Assembly (NCBI GenBank): GCA_022010055.1
Contig: CP091737.1
Span: 1,798,001 to 1,862,000, forward strand
Reading direction: 5' to 3'
Source of the DNA: Treponema sp.
GTDB taxonomy: Bacteria; Spirochaetota; Spirochaetia; Treponematales; Treponemataceae
Length of the DNA stretch: 64,000 nt
Under the pieces are notes generated by a model that was given only the letters and a program-made list of their open reading frames with translations, had not been told where the DNA came from and ran no database searches. The position numbers were made by a program, and so were the translations under genes. This document shows positions 1 to 9,673 of the stretch, one piece after another. The first letter of the stretch is position 1. Each line of letters opens with the position of its first letter.

Positions 1-4
1 CGAA

Positions 5-119
5 GATGTCCAATAAGTTCTGAATGTCATTGTTGAACAAATTCTAAATGATTGTAATATATGCATTTAGAATTTCAGGTCAAGCCTATAAATGACAAAA
101 AAGATACTTATTGGACATC
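5..119. repeat. Small inverted-repeat element, family A copy 1
   Basis: A 115-bp element with perfect 14-bp terminal inverted repeats (GATGTCCAATAAGT at the left, ACTTATTGGACATC at the right). The interior holds a smaller palindrome (TTCTAAATG...CATTTAGAA). A second copy lies at 35261-35385 with the same ends and a similar centre. No coding capacity. It looks like a MITE or other small non-autonomous element; no transposase is in the window. Confidence 0.8.
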
Positions 120-120
120 C

Positions 121-253
121 CCTACACGCTGATTGTTGCAAAGTAACTATAGAAGTGACCGCTCACGCGGTCTCAACAATCAGAGTGTTTTTGACCACGA
201 AACCGTTCCTTCGCGCAAAGTTTACTTAAATTATTTATAATGCGTTTGCCCTG
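121..253 (-). repeat. Palindromic element, family B copy 1 (truncated)
   Basis: This segment matches, in reverse orientation, about the left 60 percent of the 217-bp element at 49284-49500, including the inner arms CTGATTGTTG/CAACAATCAG and the GACCACGAAACCG arm, and ends with the same outer terminus (GCGTTTGCCCTG). The other outer arm is absent; element A abuts the break at about 120. It ends 4 bases before the ftsH stop codon. Confidence 0.8.
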
Positions 254-257
254 GCGG

Positions 258-2278
258 TCAAGCAAGCGGAGCGGCAAGTTCTTCACAATGTTTTGCGCCG
301 TTCACTATATCGTAGAATTCCTTTCCATCCATTGTTTCTTTTTCTTTAAGCCGCTCAGAAATAAACACAAGCAAATCCTTATGGTCCTCAAGCAGCTTTA
401 AAACATACTCATAGCGTTCTTCCATAAGCTTGGCAATTTCGTTATCAATATAATTCTGAGTTTCCTCGCTGAATTCGCGCACAAGGTTAGGGTCGCCGCC
501 GCGGTTTCCAAGAACACCTTTTCCAAGCGTCATATTCTTAAACTTGTCGCTCATTCCGTAATCAACAATCATCTGCTTGATAATATCCGTAGCGCGCGCA
601 ATGTCATTTGACGCCCCTGTAGAAATATCGCCAAGCACAATCTGTTCAGCGGCGCGGCCGCCCAAAAGGGTGTCGACCTCATTTATCATATCTTTTCGGG
701 TAAGCGCAAATTTTTCTTCCTTGTCGCGATACTGAGTAAAACCGCCAACGCCGTTTGAACGCGGCACAACAGTAATCTTGTTGACCGGCGGATAATCCGG
801 CGTAAACGCGCCTACAAGCGCATGTCCGGTCTCGTGAACAGAAGTCAGCTGCAGCTGCTTTTCCTTATCCTTCTTGGTTTTCTTTTTAAGACCAATGCTT
901 ACCTTGTCAATCGCATCATTAAAATCGTCCATCGTTACAAGCTTATGGCCATTTCTTACGGCAAGCAGAGCCGCCTCATTCACAACATTCGCAAGGTCAG
1001 CGCCGGCAAAGCCGCTTGTTCCGTGCGCAACAGAGACAAAATCAACATCATCCGCAATTTTTACATTTTTAGCGTGAATCCTGAGGATTGCTTCCCTTCC
1101 TTCCACATCAGGGCGTTCAACAGGAACCTGACGGTCAAAACGCCCCGGACGCAGCAGAGCCGGATCAAGGATGTCCGCGCGGTTAGTCGCGGCAAGAACA
1201 ATAAGTCCCTTTTCGTTTTCAAAGCCATCCATTTCAACAAGGAGCTGGTTCAGCGTCTGCTCGCGCTCATCATTTCCGCCGCCAAAACCATTCACTCGGC
1301 TTTTTCCAAGAGCATCTATCTCATCAATAAAAATAATGCAAGGCGCTTTTTCCCTGGCCTGCTTAAAAAGGTCGCGCACACGGCTCGCGCCCACGCCTAC
1401 AAACATTTCAACAAAATCAGAGCCGGAAATGCTAAAGAACGGAACTCCGGCTTCTCCTGCAACCGCACGGGCAAGCATGGTTTTTCCAGTTCCCGGCGGT
1501 CCTACAAGCAGAACACCCTTCGGGATTTTTCCGCCTATATCCGTATATTTCTTAGGAGACTTCAAAAAGTCAACAACCTCGACAAGCTCTTCCTTTGCCT
1601 CATCAACGCCGGCAACATCAGCAAAGCGGGTTTTTACCTTGCCTTCCTCCACCGCCTTCGCCCTTGAACCGCCTGCGCCGAAAATGCTTCCCATGCCGCC
1701 AGAACTTCCGCCCATTTTTCTAAACAGAATAAACCAGATTATGACAAAGAAAATAATCGGTCCTGCAAGAGAAATCAGCATAGAAATAAACGCGTTGTTC
1801 TGCTTTGTAATGAACTTGTACGTAACTTTCTTTCGTCAAGAAGCTCAATGAACTGGGAAAGCGGATAACCGCTCGCCTTGTAGACAGGACGGGTCTCGCG
1901 GGAGGCAACTTCTTTTGCAAAAACTCGGAAACCTTTCTCTTCCTTGTCAGCGTCTTCAACAGGAAGAACAACCTTTGGACCATAGCCTATGTAATAGTTT
2001 TCGCCGATTTCAACCTCGACAATCTGTCCGTCTATAACCATTTCCCTGAATCTGGAAAATTCAACTTCAGAAACAGAAAGTTTTCCCGGAAAATTCAACT
2101 GAACAACAGTAAGCACAATCAGAAGCAAAAGCAGGAATCCTAAAAAAGAAAAATTCCGCCTTGGCTTCTTGTTTTTATTTTTATTATTCTTATTATCATC
2201 CGGTCCGGACAATTTAAAGAAATTATACGGATCAAAATCATTCATATCGTCTTTTTCTGAATTATTTTTTTTGCTCAT
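258..2278 (-). CDS. ftsH: FtsH, membrane-bound ATP-dependent zinc metalloprotease (frameshifted in this sequence)
   Basis: FtsH degrades misfolded membrane and short-lived cytosolic proteins. The N-terminal part holds a charged Asn/Lys-rich start, a membrane segment (FLLLLLIVLTVV) and the periplasmic domain. The rest carries a second membrane segment, Walker A GPPGTGKT, Walker B CIIFIDEIDALG, the second region of homology ending RPGRFD, and the M41 zinc site HETGH. A single missing A in an A-run near 1828 splits the reading frame; restoring it joins ...ELLDERK to VTYKFITKQN and gives about 673 residues, the usual FtsH size. Because FtsH is normally essential I treat this as a sequence error. 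The ATG at 2278 follows AGGGA. Divergent from fliS. A second FtsH-like ATPase without the protease lies at 4000-5127. Confidence 0.95.
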
Positions 2279-2430
2279 CAAAAATCCCTATCAAAATATT
2301 CTTCCTTTAATATACGAAGTATTCTGTAAATTGTCGACAATTTTTAATTTTTTATTGATTTTTTAATAAAGTTTTTACGTTTCCGAAAAATGAAAGAGAT
2401 TAACCGGATTTTTCCATGGAGGTAAAATTT

Positions 2431-2877
2431 ATGGCATTTAATCAGGCTTATTCAGCCTATCAGAAAACAAATGTTACAACTGCCAGCCAGGGAAAGCTCG
2501 TTGTACTTCTGTACGAAGCAGCTGTAAAAAAATTAAATTCCGCGCTCGCGCTTATGGATTCGGAAGGCAGCATAAAACCGGGCGACATTGAAAATTTCAC
2601 AAAACTTGTTCAAAAAGCCCAGGCGATAATCACAGAACTTCAGGTTTCGCTCGACATGGAAAAAGGCGGAGAGATTTCAAAAAATCTCATGTCGCTTTAT
2701 ATATATTTTAACAATGAGCTTACTGATTCAATTTTCAACCACAAAAAAGAAAAAATTGAATTTGTAGTAAACATGATGAATGAACTTCTTGGAGCATGGC
2801 GGACAGCATCAAACAGCGTTGCGAACGCGCCTGCAAACACTTCCTTGCGGGAATCAACGCTGGACATTACCGGTTAA
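2431..2877 (+). CDS. fliS: FliS, flagellin export chaperone
   Basis: FliS binds the C-terminus of flagellin in the cytoplasm and keeps it export-competent. The 148-residue product begins MAFNQAYSAYQK and is helical throughout, as in FliS (AYxxYxxxxV...LLYEAAVKKL is the family signature). The ATG at 2431 is chosen over one at 2416 because GGAGGT sits 8 bases before it. The next gene, a FlgN-like chaperone, starts 29 bases after the stop, so the two probably form a flagellar chaperone operon. Spirochete flagella are periplasmic, so cargo would be the FlaB filament proteins. Confidence 0.9.
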   Translation: MAFNQAYSAYQKTNVTTASQGKLVVLLYEAAVKKLNSALALMDSEGSIKPGDIENFTKLVQKAQAIITELQVSLDMEKGGEISKNLMSLYIYFNNELTDSIFNHKKEKIEFVVNMMNELLGAWRTASNSVANAPANTSLRESTLDITG

Positions 2878-2906
2878 AAATTCCGGACAAAACGCGGGAG
2901 GAAATT

Positions 2907-3389
2907 ATGACAGAACTTACCGACGAAGAATTGAATGAAAGAGTTGCGATTCTAAGAAGATTCAGAACCCTGCTTGAACAGCAGCGGGCAAAATTCCAGG
3001 AATACCTTGAAGTTCTTGAAAAGCAGGAAAAATCAATTTCAGACGAAGACACAAACGCAATCATAGGACACGCGGAACTTGAACAGCAGGTTGTCGCAGG
3101 AATCAAAAACCTTCAGAAAGTCATTGTTCCTGTCTCAGAAATGTACAGGGCTTCCGGAAAAACCGCGGCTTCCGAAAAAGACAAGTCTGTTGAATCAATC
3201 CAAAATGAGCTTGAAAAACTTCAGGAAAAAGTTCTTGCTCAAAACCAGAAAAACCGCGAGCTCCTGAAAAAACATCTTGTCCAGATTCGAACGCAGCTGG
3301 ACAACTTTAAAAATCCGTACAGAAAGAACAGAAGCATATATGCGGCGGCTCAAAACACGCACGGCTCGCTGATTGCAGTAGAAGTGTAA
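2907..3389 (+). CDS. FlgN-like flagellar export chaperone
   Basis: A 160-residue, strongly helical, glutamate/lysine-rich protein with long coiled coils (ELNERVAILRRFRTLLEQQR...). This size and shape, and its place directly behind fliS, fit FlgN-type chaperones that escort hook-filament junction proteins. The ATG at 2907 follows GGGAGGAAATT, a good ribosome site. FlgN proteins diverge strongly in sequence, so the family call rests mainly on coiled-coil character and context. It precedes folA by 9 bases and may be cotranscribed with it. Confidence 0.6.
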   Translation: MTELTDEELNERVAILRRFRTLLEQQRAKFQEYLEVLEKQEKSISDEDTNAIIGHAELEQQVVAGIKNLQKVIVPVSEMYRASGKTAASEKDKSVESIQNELEKLQEKVLAQNQKNRELLKKHLVQIRTQLDNFKNPYRKNRSIYAAAQNTHGSLIAVEV

Positions 3390-3398
3390 AAGAACGGC

Positions 3399-3947
3399 AT
3401 GGAAGAAATTGCAGTTATCGCAGCCTGCTCAAAAAACCGGGCTATAGGCGCAAACGGAAAAATTCCATGGAAAATTCCAGAAGAAACCGCGCATTTCAAG
3501 AGCACAACAATGGGCGGCGCGGTTATTTTTGGAAGAAAAACCTTTGAAGGAATCGGAAAGCCGCTTCCGGGAAGGCTCAATGTAGTTGTTTCCACAACAA
3601 AAAATTTTGACTACCTGAACGCAGAATCAGAAAACAGCGCGGCAGAAATAAAAACCGCGGACTCGCTTGAAAAAGCCATCGCGCTGTGCAAGGGCGCAGG
3701 TTACGAAAAAATATTTATCTGCGGAGGGGAGCAGATTTACCGGACAGCGCTGAAAAAAAATCTGTGCGGCAAAATAATACTTTCTAAAATAAACGAAAAT
3801 CTTATGCAAAAAAACGCGGAGGCCGACGCATTTTTTCCCGAATTAAACAAAAATATCTGGAAATGCGAAAAAACCGAGGCTCACGAATCTTTTTCGGTCT
3901 TTTACTATACCAGAAATCCGCAGAAAACAATTTCCGGCGACTTATAA
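3399..3947 (+). CDS. folA: Dihydrofolate reductase
   Basis: Reduces dihydrofolate to tetrahydrofolate with NADPH, feeding thymidylate, purine and methionine synthesis. The 182-residue protein has the DHFR core: IAACSKNRAIGANGKIPW at the substrate loop, a conserved acidic residue (PEETAHFK), the FGRKTFEGIGKPLPGR nucleotide-binding segment, and IFICGGEQIYR near residue 105. The length is only slightly above the typical 160. It starts 9 bases after the FlgN-like gene. No thyA is seen in the window. Confidence 0.93.
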   Translation: MEEIAVIAACSKNRAIGANGKIPWKIPEETAHFKSTTMGGAVIFGRKTFEGIGKPLPGRLNVVVSTTKNFDYLNAESENSAAEIKTADSLEKAIALCKGAGYEKIFICGGEQIYRTALKKNLCGKIILSKINENLMQKNAEADAFFPELNKNIWKCEKTEAHESFSVFYYTRNPQKTISGDL

Positions 3948-3964
3948 AAAAGTGAAGTTTTCTT

Positions 3965-3993
3965 TTGCCCATATCAACACAATTCATTAATAT
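3965..3993 (+). promoter_or_regulatory. Predicted leaderless promoter of the FtsH-like ATPase gene
   Basis: TTGCCC (3965-3970), 17-base spacer, TAATAT (3988-3993), then exactly 6 bases to the ATG at 4000. No Shine-Dalgarno sequence lies between. One of 13 starts here with this spacing. Confidence 0.5.
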
Positions 3994-3999
3994 TAAAGA

Positions 4000-5127
4000 A
4001 TGAAAAATAAACTCTTTCCCGCAATTATTCTTGCAGCGCTTATATGCGCCGGCTCTTACTTTTTGTTTTTCCAGAAAAAACCGGCTTTTGTTCCGTACAG
4101 GACTTTTTACAGCGAGGTTTCGGACGAAAAAATTTCCGAAGCGACAATTTACTCAGATAAAATCAATTTTAAATATAACGGCGGCGAGACCGTTTTTTCC
4201 ACAGAAAACCCGGATTCCCCGCTCCTGAAACAATATCTTCTATTAAATAGCGTAAAAATCACGGAAGAACAGGATTTTTCAGAAATAATTTCAACCGTTC
4301 TAGATGTTCTTTTTTATGTGATTTTTTTTGCAGTCATTATCTTTGCGTTCAGAAAATTTATTTCGCCGAACACTTTTAAGACCGTGCACAAAACCGGCGT
4401 AAAATTCAGCGACATTGTCGGAATGGAAAATTTAAAAAAAGACATGATGCAGATTGCCGACATCATGAAAAATCCGGCCGCATACAGGGCAAAAGGAATA
4501 AGAATGCCAAAAGGAATTCTTTTAGAAGGCGCGCCTGGAAACGGAAAAACGCTTTTTGCGCGCGCGCTTGCCGGCGAGGCAAAAGTAAATTTCATTCCGG
4601 CAAAGGCGACCGACTTTGAAAGCATGTTCATGGCGATAGGTCCGGCAAAAGTAAAGCTTCTTTTTGCAAAAGCCAGAAAACGGACCCCTTGCATTGTTTT
4701 TATAGATGAATTTGATGGCATCGGAACAAAAAGAAATTATTCAGGCTCCGCCATTGAAACAGAAAACACAAGAATTGTAACGGCGCTTTTAAACGAACTG
4801 GACGGTTTTACTTCGCACGATGGAATTCTTGTGCTTGCAGCGACGAACAGCCGCGACGCTTTGGACGAGGCGCTTATCCGCCCCGGAAGATTTGACGCAA
4901 AATACACAGTTCCTTACCCGGATTTTGAATTCCGCGAAAAACTGATTGAAAAATATTCGGCAGGAAAAAACTATTCTTTTGACCCGAAAATCCTTGCAAA
5001 AAATTTCAACGGTTTCAGTTGCGCCCAGATTGAATCCGTTATCAACCGGGCGGCGCTTGTTGCAAGCCAGCAGAACCGGAGCGAGATTTCCCTGAACGAC
5101 ATCCAGGAGGCTTTAAAAGAACTCTAA
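4000..5127 (+). CDS. FtsH-like membrane AAA ATPase lacking the M41 protease domain
   Basis: A 375-residue protein built like the first half of FtsH: membrane segment at residues 7-24, a short periplasmic domain resembling FtsH_ext (YRTFYSEVSDEKISEATI), a second membrane segment at about 99-117, then a complete AAA module with Walker A GAPGNGKT (177-184), Walker B CIVFIDE (231-237) and an arginine-finger region ending RPGRFD. It stops after the AAA lid and has no HExxH. The pore-loop region reads MFMAIGP where FtsH has MFVGVGA. The ATPase therefore looks active but cannot cleave; it may unfold or extract proteins, or join FtsH hexamers as an inactive-protease subunit (inference). Its stop overlaps the MATE start by one base (TAATG). 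Confidence 0.85.
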   Translation: MKNKLFPAIILAALICAGSYFLFFQKKPAFVPYRTFYSEVSDEKISEATIYSDKINFKYNGGETVFSTENPDSPLLKQYLLLNSVKITEEQDFSEIISTVLDVLFYVIFFAVIIFAFRKFISPNTFKTVHKTGVKFSDIVGMENLKKDMMQIADIMKNPAAYRAKGIRMPKGILLEGAPGNGKTLFARALAGEAKVNFIPAKATDFESMFMAIGPAKVKLLFAKARKRTPCIVFIDEFDGIGTKRNYSGSAIETENTRIVTALLNELDGFTSHDGILVLAATNSRDALDEALIRPGRFDAKYTVPYPDFEFREKLIEKYSAGKNYSFDPKILAKNFNGFSCAQIESVINRAALVASQQNRSEISLNDIQEALKEL

Positions 5128-6495
5128 TGGAAAAGGCAAAAAACAAAATTGATATGCTGAACGGTTCACTTTGGAACAAGATTCTTCTGTTTGCAATTCC
5201 AATCGCCGCAAGCAACATTCTTCAGCAGCTTTTTAACTCCGCGGACGCCGCCGTGGTCGGCCGTTTTTCAGGAAGCCAGGCGCTTGCCGCAGTCGGCAGC
5301 AACGGTCCGATAATCAACATAATAATAAGCCTTTTTGTAGGAATTTCGCTCGGAGCAAATGTTGTAATAGCAAATTTAATCGGCGCAGGAAAAAAACAGC
5401 AAATACAGAATGCGGTGCATACAACGATAACTTTTGCGCTTATCGCCGGATTCGCGCTGATTTTTATCGGCTGGTTCATAGCAAAACCCTTTCTTGAATT
5501 TATAGAAACTCCGGAAGACGTCATAAACCTTGCGGCCCTTTACCTTCGGATTTATTTTATGGGAATGCCGTTTTTTATGCTCTACAATTTCGGCTCTTCA
5601 ATCTTAAGAAGCAAGGGAGACACAAAACGGCCTCTCTTTGCGCTTATAATTTCAGGAATTATCAATGTTCTCTTAAATCTTCTTCTTGTAATTGTCTTTA
5701 AGCTTGGGGTTGCCGGAGTCGCAATCTCAACGGTTATTGCCACAGGGGCAAGCTCTTTTCTGGTAATTTCATTCCTTATAAAGAAACGGACGAGCTTCAC
5801 CTTGACATAAAAAAACTGGGGCTTAACACACAGCTTCTTTCAAAAATGCTAAAAACAGGCATTCCATCCGGCCTTCAGTCAATTCTTTTCGCGCTGTCCA
5901 ACCTGATTGTCCAGAGCTCCATAAATTCTTTCGGCTCAAAGGCAATGGCAGGCTCTGCGAGCGAACTGAACTACGAGCTTTTCAGCTATTATGTTGTACT
6001 GGCCTTTAACATGGCGACGACTTCCTTTACAAGCCAAATCTTGGCGCGCAAAAATTTGAACGCTGCCGCAAGGTGAATTCCCTGTGCATTTTTTTCGGAA
6101 TAATTTTTACTGGAATAATGGACTTTATCTTTGTTTTCTTCCGGGAATTTTTCATACAAATCTACACCACCGATCCCGAAGCTATAAAATTCGGAGTTCT
6201 AAGAATGCTGGTTGTAGTTTCCTTCCAGTGGCTTGTGGCAACTTACGAAATTTCAGGCGCAACAATACGCGCCGCAGGCCATCCGATGATTCCAGCCGCG
6301 CTGAGCATTCTGTTCATCTGCGTGTTCCGCGTCTTTTGGGTAAAGCGTATTTTCCCATACTCAGAATTCATTCCGGTTCTGAAAGATTTCAGCAAATGGA
6401 CAAGCCTTCTGGCCGTTTATCCTTTAAGCTGGATTATGACAGGAATTGCAATGATCGCAGCGTATATTTTAATTGCAAAAAAGACATACAATTAG
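5127..6495 (+). CDS. MATE-family multidrug/cation antiporter (two frameshifts)
   Basis: A 12-helix exporter of the NorM/DinF-like MATE family, expelling drugs or metabolites using Na+ or H+ gradients. Family features include GSLWNKILLFAIPIAASNILQQLFN near the N-terminus, LGANVVIANLIGAGK, and GSSILRSKGDTKRPL after helix 5. Reading is broken near 5782 (AAGAAACGG, one A short) and near 6071 (GCAAGGTG, one A short). Restoring both gives a single protein of about 456 residues, the normal size. Both breaks are in short A-runs, so assembly error is more likely than decay. It overlaps the upstream ATPase gene by one base, implying translational coupling. Confidence 0.85.
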
Positions 6496-6500
6496 TATAG

Positions 6501-6506
6501 TATAAT
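6501..6506 (+). promoter_or_regulatory. -10 box of hprK
   Basis: A perfect TATAAT ends 4 bases before the hprK ATG at 6511, with no ribosome-binding site in between. This predicts a very short or absent 5' leader. No clear -35 box at 17 bases. Confidence 0.45.
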
Positions 6507-6510
6507 TTAT

Positions 6511-7464
6511 ATGGCGGAAAAAAAATTCACAGTTTTAGATTTGCTCGACCTTGATTTGCCGGGTCACGATGCCCTTGAATTAAAATGTATTGCCGGGCGG
6601 AAAGGCTTGCCAAGAACGATTACAGTTCCAGACATCAACCGCCCCGGACTTGCAATCTCAGGATTTTTCGATGCCTTCGCCTTCCAGCGTGTCCAGCTTT
6701 TCGGACGCGGCGAAACCGCCTATTTAAAAAAACTTCACGACGAAAACAAAACAGACACCCTGCAGCAGCTTTTTAACTACAAGATTCCCTGCTGCATCTT
6801 TTCAAGTAGCCGCGAGCCTACTGAAGATTTTTCGCGCATCGCGGAAGAAGCCTGCTGCCCGATTCTTTCAACACCGCTGGACACAACTGATTTTTCAAAG
6901 CGACTTATCCGGGTTTTTACAAATACTTTCGCGCCTACAAAAACGCTTCACGGCGTCCTTGTTGAAGTTTACGGCGTAGGAATTCTTCTTACCGGCCATT
7001 CTGGAGTAGGAAAAAGCGAGACAGCCCTTGAGCTTGTTGAACGCGGACACCGGCTTGTCGCCGATGACATTGTTGAAGTACGCTGTGTGAATGGAAACAC
7101 CGTCCTTGGACGCGGCGCAAACACTTTAATCAGCCACCACATGGAAATCCGCGGGCTTGGAATAATCAACATCTCAAAACTTTACGGAGTCGGGGCAATC
7201 CGCGACCAGAAAGAAATCCAGCTTGTAGTCCGCCTTGAAGAATGGGACCAGAACAAAATCTACGACCGGCTTGGCGTGGACGAAAAATACATGGATATTC
7301 TTGGCGTAAAAGTTCCGGCAATTGACATTCCAGTCCGCCCCGGAAGAAATATGCCGATTATAATCGAGGCCGCCGCCATGAACGAACGTCTTAAGAACAT
7401 GGGCTACAACTCCGCACGGGACTTCAATCAGAATGTACTTAAATGGATTGAAACGGTGTCGTAA
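6511..7464 (+). CDS. hprK: HPr kinase/phosphorylase
   Basis: Phosphorylates and dephosphorylates HPr on Ser46, linking carbon and energy status to regulation. The 317-residue protein has the N-terminal DRTGG-like domain and the C-terminal kinase with P-loop GHSGVGKS, the HPrK signature around ELVERGHRLVADDIVEV, and the conserved IRGLGIINISKLYG segment. Its partner HPr is encoded 63 bases downstream. No PTS enzyme I or enzyme II gene is seen, so as in other treponemes the pair may serve regulation rather than sugar uptake (inference). Confidence 0.95.
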   Translation: MAEKKFTVLDLLDLDLPGHDALELKCIAGRKGLPRTITVPDINRPGLAISGFFDAFAFQRVQLFGRGETAYLKKLHDENKTDTLQQLFNYKIPCCIFSSSREPTEDFSRIAEEACCPILSTPLDTTDFSKRLIRVFTNTFAPTKTLHGVLVEVYGVGILLTGHSGVGKSETALELVERGHRLVADDIVEVRCVNGNTVLGRGANTLISHHMEIRGLGIINISKLYGVGAIRDQKEIQLVVRLEEWDQNKIYDRLGVDEKYMDILGVKVPAIDIPVRPGRNMPIIIEAAAMNERLKNMGYNSARDFNQNVLKWIETVS

Positions 7465-7527
7465 AAAACGCGTTTACAGATTCAGACGATTCATATTGAT
7501 AAAATCAAAACATAAAAGGAAAAAACT

Positions 7528-7794
7528 ATGACAGAAAAAATGCTTACTGTAAAAAACCGAGCAGGAATTCACGCAAGACCGGCGGCAATCATCGCCCAGA
7601 CCGCAAACAAGTACCAGTGCGAAGTTTCACTTTCCCGGGACGACACGACCGTAAATGCAAAATCAATTATGGGCGTAATAACAATGGCAGCCGGCTACAA
7701 CACAGTCTTGACACTCCGCACAGACGGACCGGATGAAGTTGAATGTGCCAACGAGATTTCTGCGCTTTTTGACTCAAGATTTGAAGAAGAATAA
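7528..7794 (+). CDS. ptsH: HPr phosphocarrier protein
   Basis: An 88-residue HPr. It keeps both phosphorylation sites: the active histidine in GIHARPA and the regulatory serine in KSIMGVITMA, the target of HprK. AAAAGGAAAA precedes the ATG. It lies between hprK and lexA; the lexA start follows 19 bases after its stop. Without enzyme I nearby, phosphotransfer at His cannot be judged, but Ser phosphorylation by HprK is well supported by linkage. Confidence 0.95.
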   Translation: MTEKMLTVKNRAGIHARPAAIIAQTANKYQCEVSLSRDDTTVNAKSIMGVITMAAGYNTVLTLRTDGPDEVECANEISALFDSRFEEE

Positions 7795-7813
7795 AAAAAA
7801 ACGAGGATTCAAT

Positions 7814-8425
7814 ATGAAACAAATAACAGACCGACAGAAGGAAGTTTTAGAATTTATTGCAGATTTCACAGAAACGAACGTCTATCCTCCTACCGTAAGG
7901 GAAATCAGCGAGCACTTTGGAATTTCACTCCGCGCCGTTCAGGACCACATCGCCGCCCTTCAGAAAAAAGGCTATCTTACAACCGAACAGAAACGTTCGC
8001 GCTCAATCAGGATTCTTGTTGACGAAAGACAAAAGGAAAGCAAACCTTTTGTGAGCAAAGTGCCGCTCCTTGGAACTGTCGCAGCCGGCCGCCCTCTGCT
8101 GAGCGAGGAAAATCTTGATGGATACGTAAACCTTACAGAACCGTTTATCCGTCCGGGAAAAAGCTACTTTGCGCTCAGGGTCCGCGGAACAAGCATGATT
8201 AACGCCGGAATTCTTGAAGGCGACCTTGCCGTTATAGAACAGGCCGACACAGCAACAGACGGACAGATAGTAGTCGCGGTTTTAGATGACGCAATCACAT
8301 TGAAAAGATATTATAAAGAATCATCAAGAATACGCCTTCAGCCGGAAAATCCTGCGATGCAGCCGATTTACTGCACAGACGTACGGGTAGTCGGAATCCT
8401 TTCAAACATCGTAAGAACTTACTAA
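7814..8425 (+). CDS. lexA: LexA SOS repressor
   Basis: Represses DNA-damage genes and self-cleaves when RecA is activated. N-terminal winged helix (residues about 1-65: TDRQKEVLEFIADF, PPTVREISEHFG, SLRAVQDHIAALQKKGY), then the S24 peptidase domain with the Ala-Gly cleavage site in TVAAGRPL, nucleophile Ser in RGTSM and catalytic Lys in ITLKRYY. 203 residues, normal. The ATG at 7814 follows GAGGATT. It ends one base before the holA start, so lexA and holA are probably coupled. Confidence 0.95.
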   Translation: MKQITDRQKEVLEFIADFTETNVYPPTVREISEHFGISLRAVQDHIAALQKKGYLTTEQKRSRSIRILVDERQKESKPFVSKVPLLGTVAAGRPLLSEENLDGYVNLTEPFIRPGKSYFALRVRGTSMINAGILEGDLAVIEQADTATDGQIVVAVLDDAITLKRYYKESSRIRLQPENPAMQPIYCTDVRVVGILSNIVRTY

Positions 8426-8426
8426 A

Positions 8427-9443
8427 ATGGCAGCAGTTTACCTTTACACAGGTCCGGAAAACGGAGAAAAAAATGAAACCATCCAGAATGTGCGCTCTTC
8501 GTTAAAAAAGAAATTCGGCGAAATTGAAGAATATAATTACTATGCCTCTGAAACTCCTGTAAAAGATTTTATGGGAATCCTTGAAAACGAATCTCTTTTT
8601 GCAGACGCAGTCTGTGTGACCGTAAAAAATGCGGAAGTCATTAAAAAAAAGGAAGACATTGAAACCATAACAAAATGGATTTCCAGCTCAAGCTCAGAAA
8701 CAAATGTGCTGATTCTTACAAGCGACGAAATTTCAATAGACACAAAGATTGAAAAAGCCGTTCCCGCCGCAAATAAAAAGATTTTCTGGGAAATGTTCGA
8801 AAACCAGAAAGTTCCGTGGATTCAGAATTTCTTCAGAAAAAATGGATATTCTGTCCAGGAAGAAGCCGCTGAAGACATTCTTGAAATGATTGAAAACAAC
8901 ACGGAAGCCCTGAAAAACGAGTGCTCACGCTTTTTTATTCTTTTTCCAAAAGGACATCAGATTACCGCGGCCGATGTAGATTCAGTCCTGTCACATTCCA
9001 GGGAAGAGAACGCATTTACGCTTTTCGAGGCGATGGCGGACGAAATCCCCCAACCGGAAAAACGCCTGGAAAAAGCCATGGAAATTCTACAGAAAATCCG
9101 GCTTTCAAAAGAAAATGCCTCCGTTATGATTATCGCGGGACTTACATCCTGCTTTAGAAAACTTCTTCTATGGCACAAGCTCCGCGTACAAGGACAGAAC
9201 GATGACTTCAACCTTAAAATAAACGGATTCGCCAGCAAAAAACTTAAAACTCAATATTCAAAGGCCGCAAGGCACTGGACATCCGGGCAGACAACCGCGA
9301 TACTTGCAGACCTTGCGAATTCCGACATGGAAATCCGCTCAACAGGAACTCTGCTTGAAGACATAATACTTCAGAAACTTATTTACGAAATCATCGTAAA
9401 AAAAGGAGCGACCTGCGCAACCTGCGACTTTTCCATTCAATAG
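8427..9443 (+). CDS. holA: DNA polymerase III delta subunit
   Basis: Clamp-loader subunit that opens the beta sliding clamp. The 338-residue protein follows the HolA pattern: YLYTGPENGEKNETIQ at the N-terminus, the clamp-interacting LENESLFADAVCVTVKNAE region, LILTSDEISIDTKIEKAV, the NTEALKNECSRF segment of domain II, and the helical C-terminal collar. Directly follows lexA (stop TAA then ATG). Confidence 0.85.
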   Translation: MAAVYLYTGPENGEKNETIQNVRSSLKKKFGEIEEYNYYASETPVKDFMGILENESLFADAVCVTVKNAEVIKKKEDIETITKWISSSSSETNVLILTSDEISIDTKIEKAVPAANKKIFWEMFENQKVPWIQNFFRKNGYSVQEEAAEDILEMIENNTEALKNECSRFFILFPKGHQITAADVDSVLSHSREENAFTLFEAMADEIPQPEKRLEKAMEILQKIRLSKENASVMIIAGLTSCFRKLLLWHKLRVQGQNDDFNLKINGFASKKLKTQYSKAARHWTSGQTTAILADLANSDMEIRSTGTLLEDIILQKLIYEIIVKKGATCATCDFSIQ

Positions 9444-9454
9444 CACAAAAAATC

Positions 9455-9673
9455 TCAGATGCCTGAAACCAGCTTTTTCAGGGCTTGAAATTCCTCGTCG
9501 TTCAGAGTAACGCCCTTTCCCATCTTTTCATGCTCAGGAGCCCAGCTTCTAATGTCGTATTTTGCCGGACGGCCGCCCCAGCTTACTTTATTCAGCTCAA
9601 GAGTCCAGCCGCTTTTGGCAGTCGAAAGAACTCCCAGTTTTTCAGTAATCTCAAAAGAAAAATCATCTGCCAT
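9455..9673 (-). CDS. PC4/YdbC-family ssDNA-binding protein
   Basis: A 72-residue protein from the ATG at 9673. The core WTLELNKVSWGGRPAKYDIR followed by W.PEHEKMGKGVTL..EE matches the bacterial YdbC/PC4 family, which binds single-stranded DNA or RNA as a dimer. The start is chosen because AGGAGG lies 10 bases upstream and the product then begins MADDFSFEI, as in relatives. Convergent with holA. Its role in spirochetes is unknown; transcription or replication support is an inference. Confidence 0.8.
   Translation of the reverse strand: MADDFSFEITEKLGVLSTAKSGWTLELNKVSWGGRPAKYDIRSWAPEHEKMGKGVTLNDEEFQALKKLVSGI

Noticed and set aside
2363..2390. Sigma-28-like promoter before fliS (TAAAG..CCGA)
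   Set aside because: The spacing between TAAA and CCGA is 12 bases rather than about 15, and the -10 part is poor.
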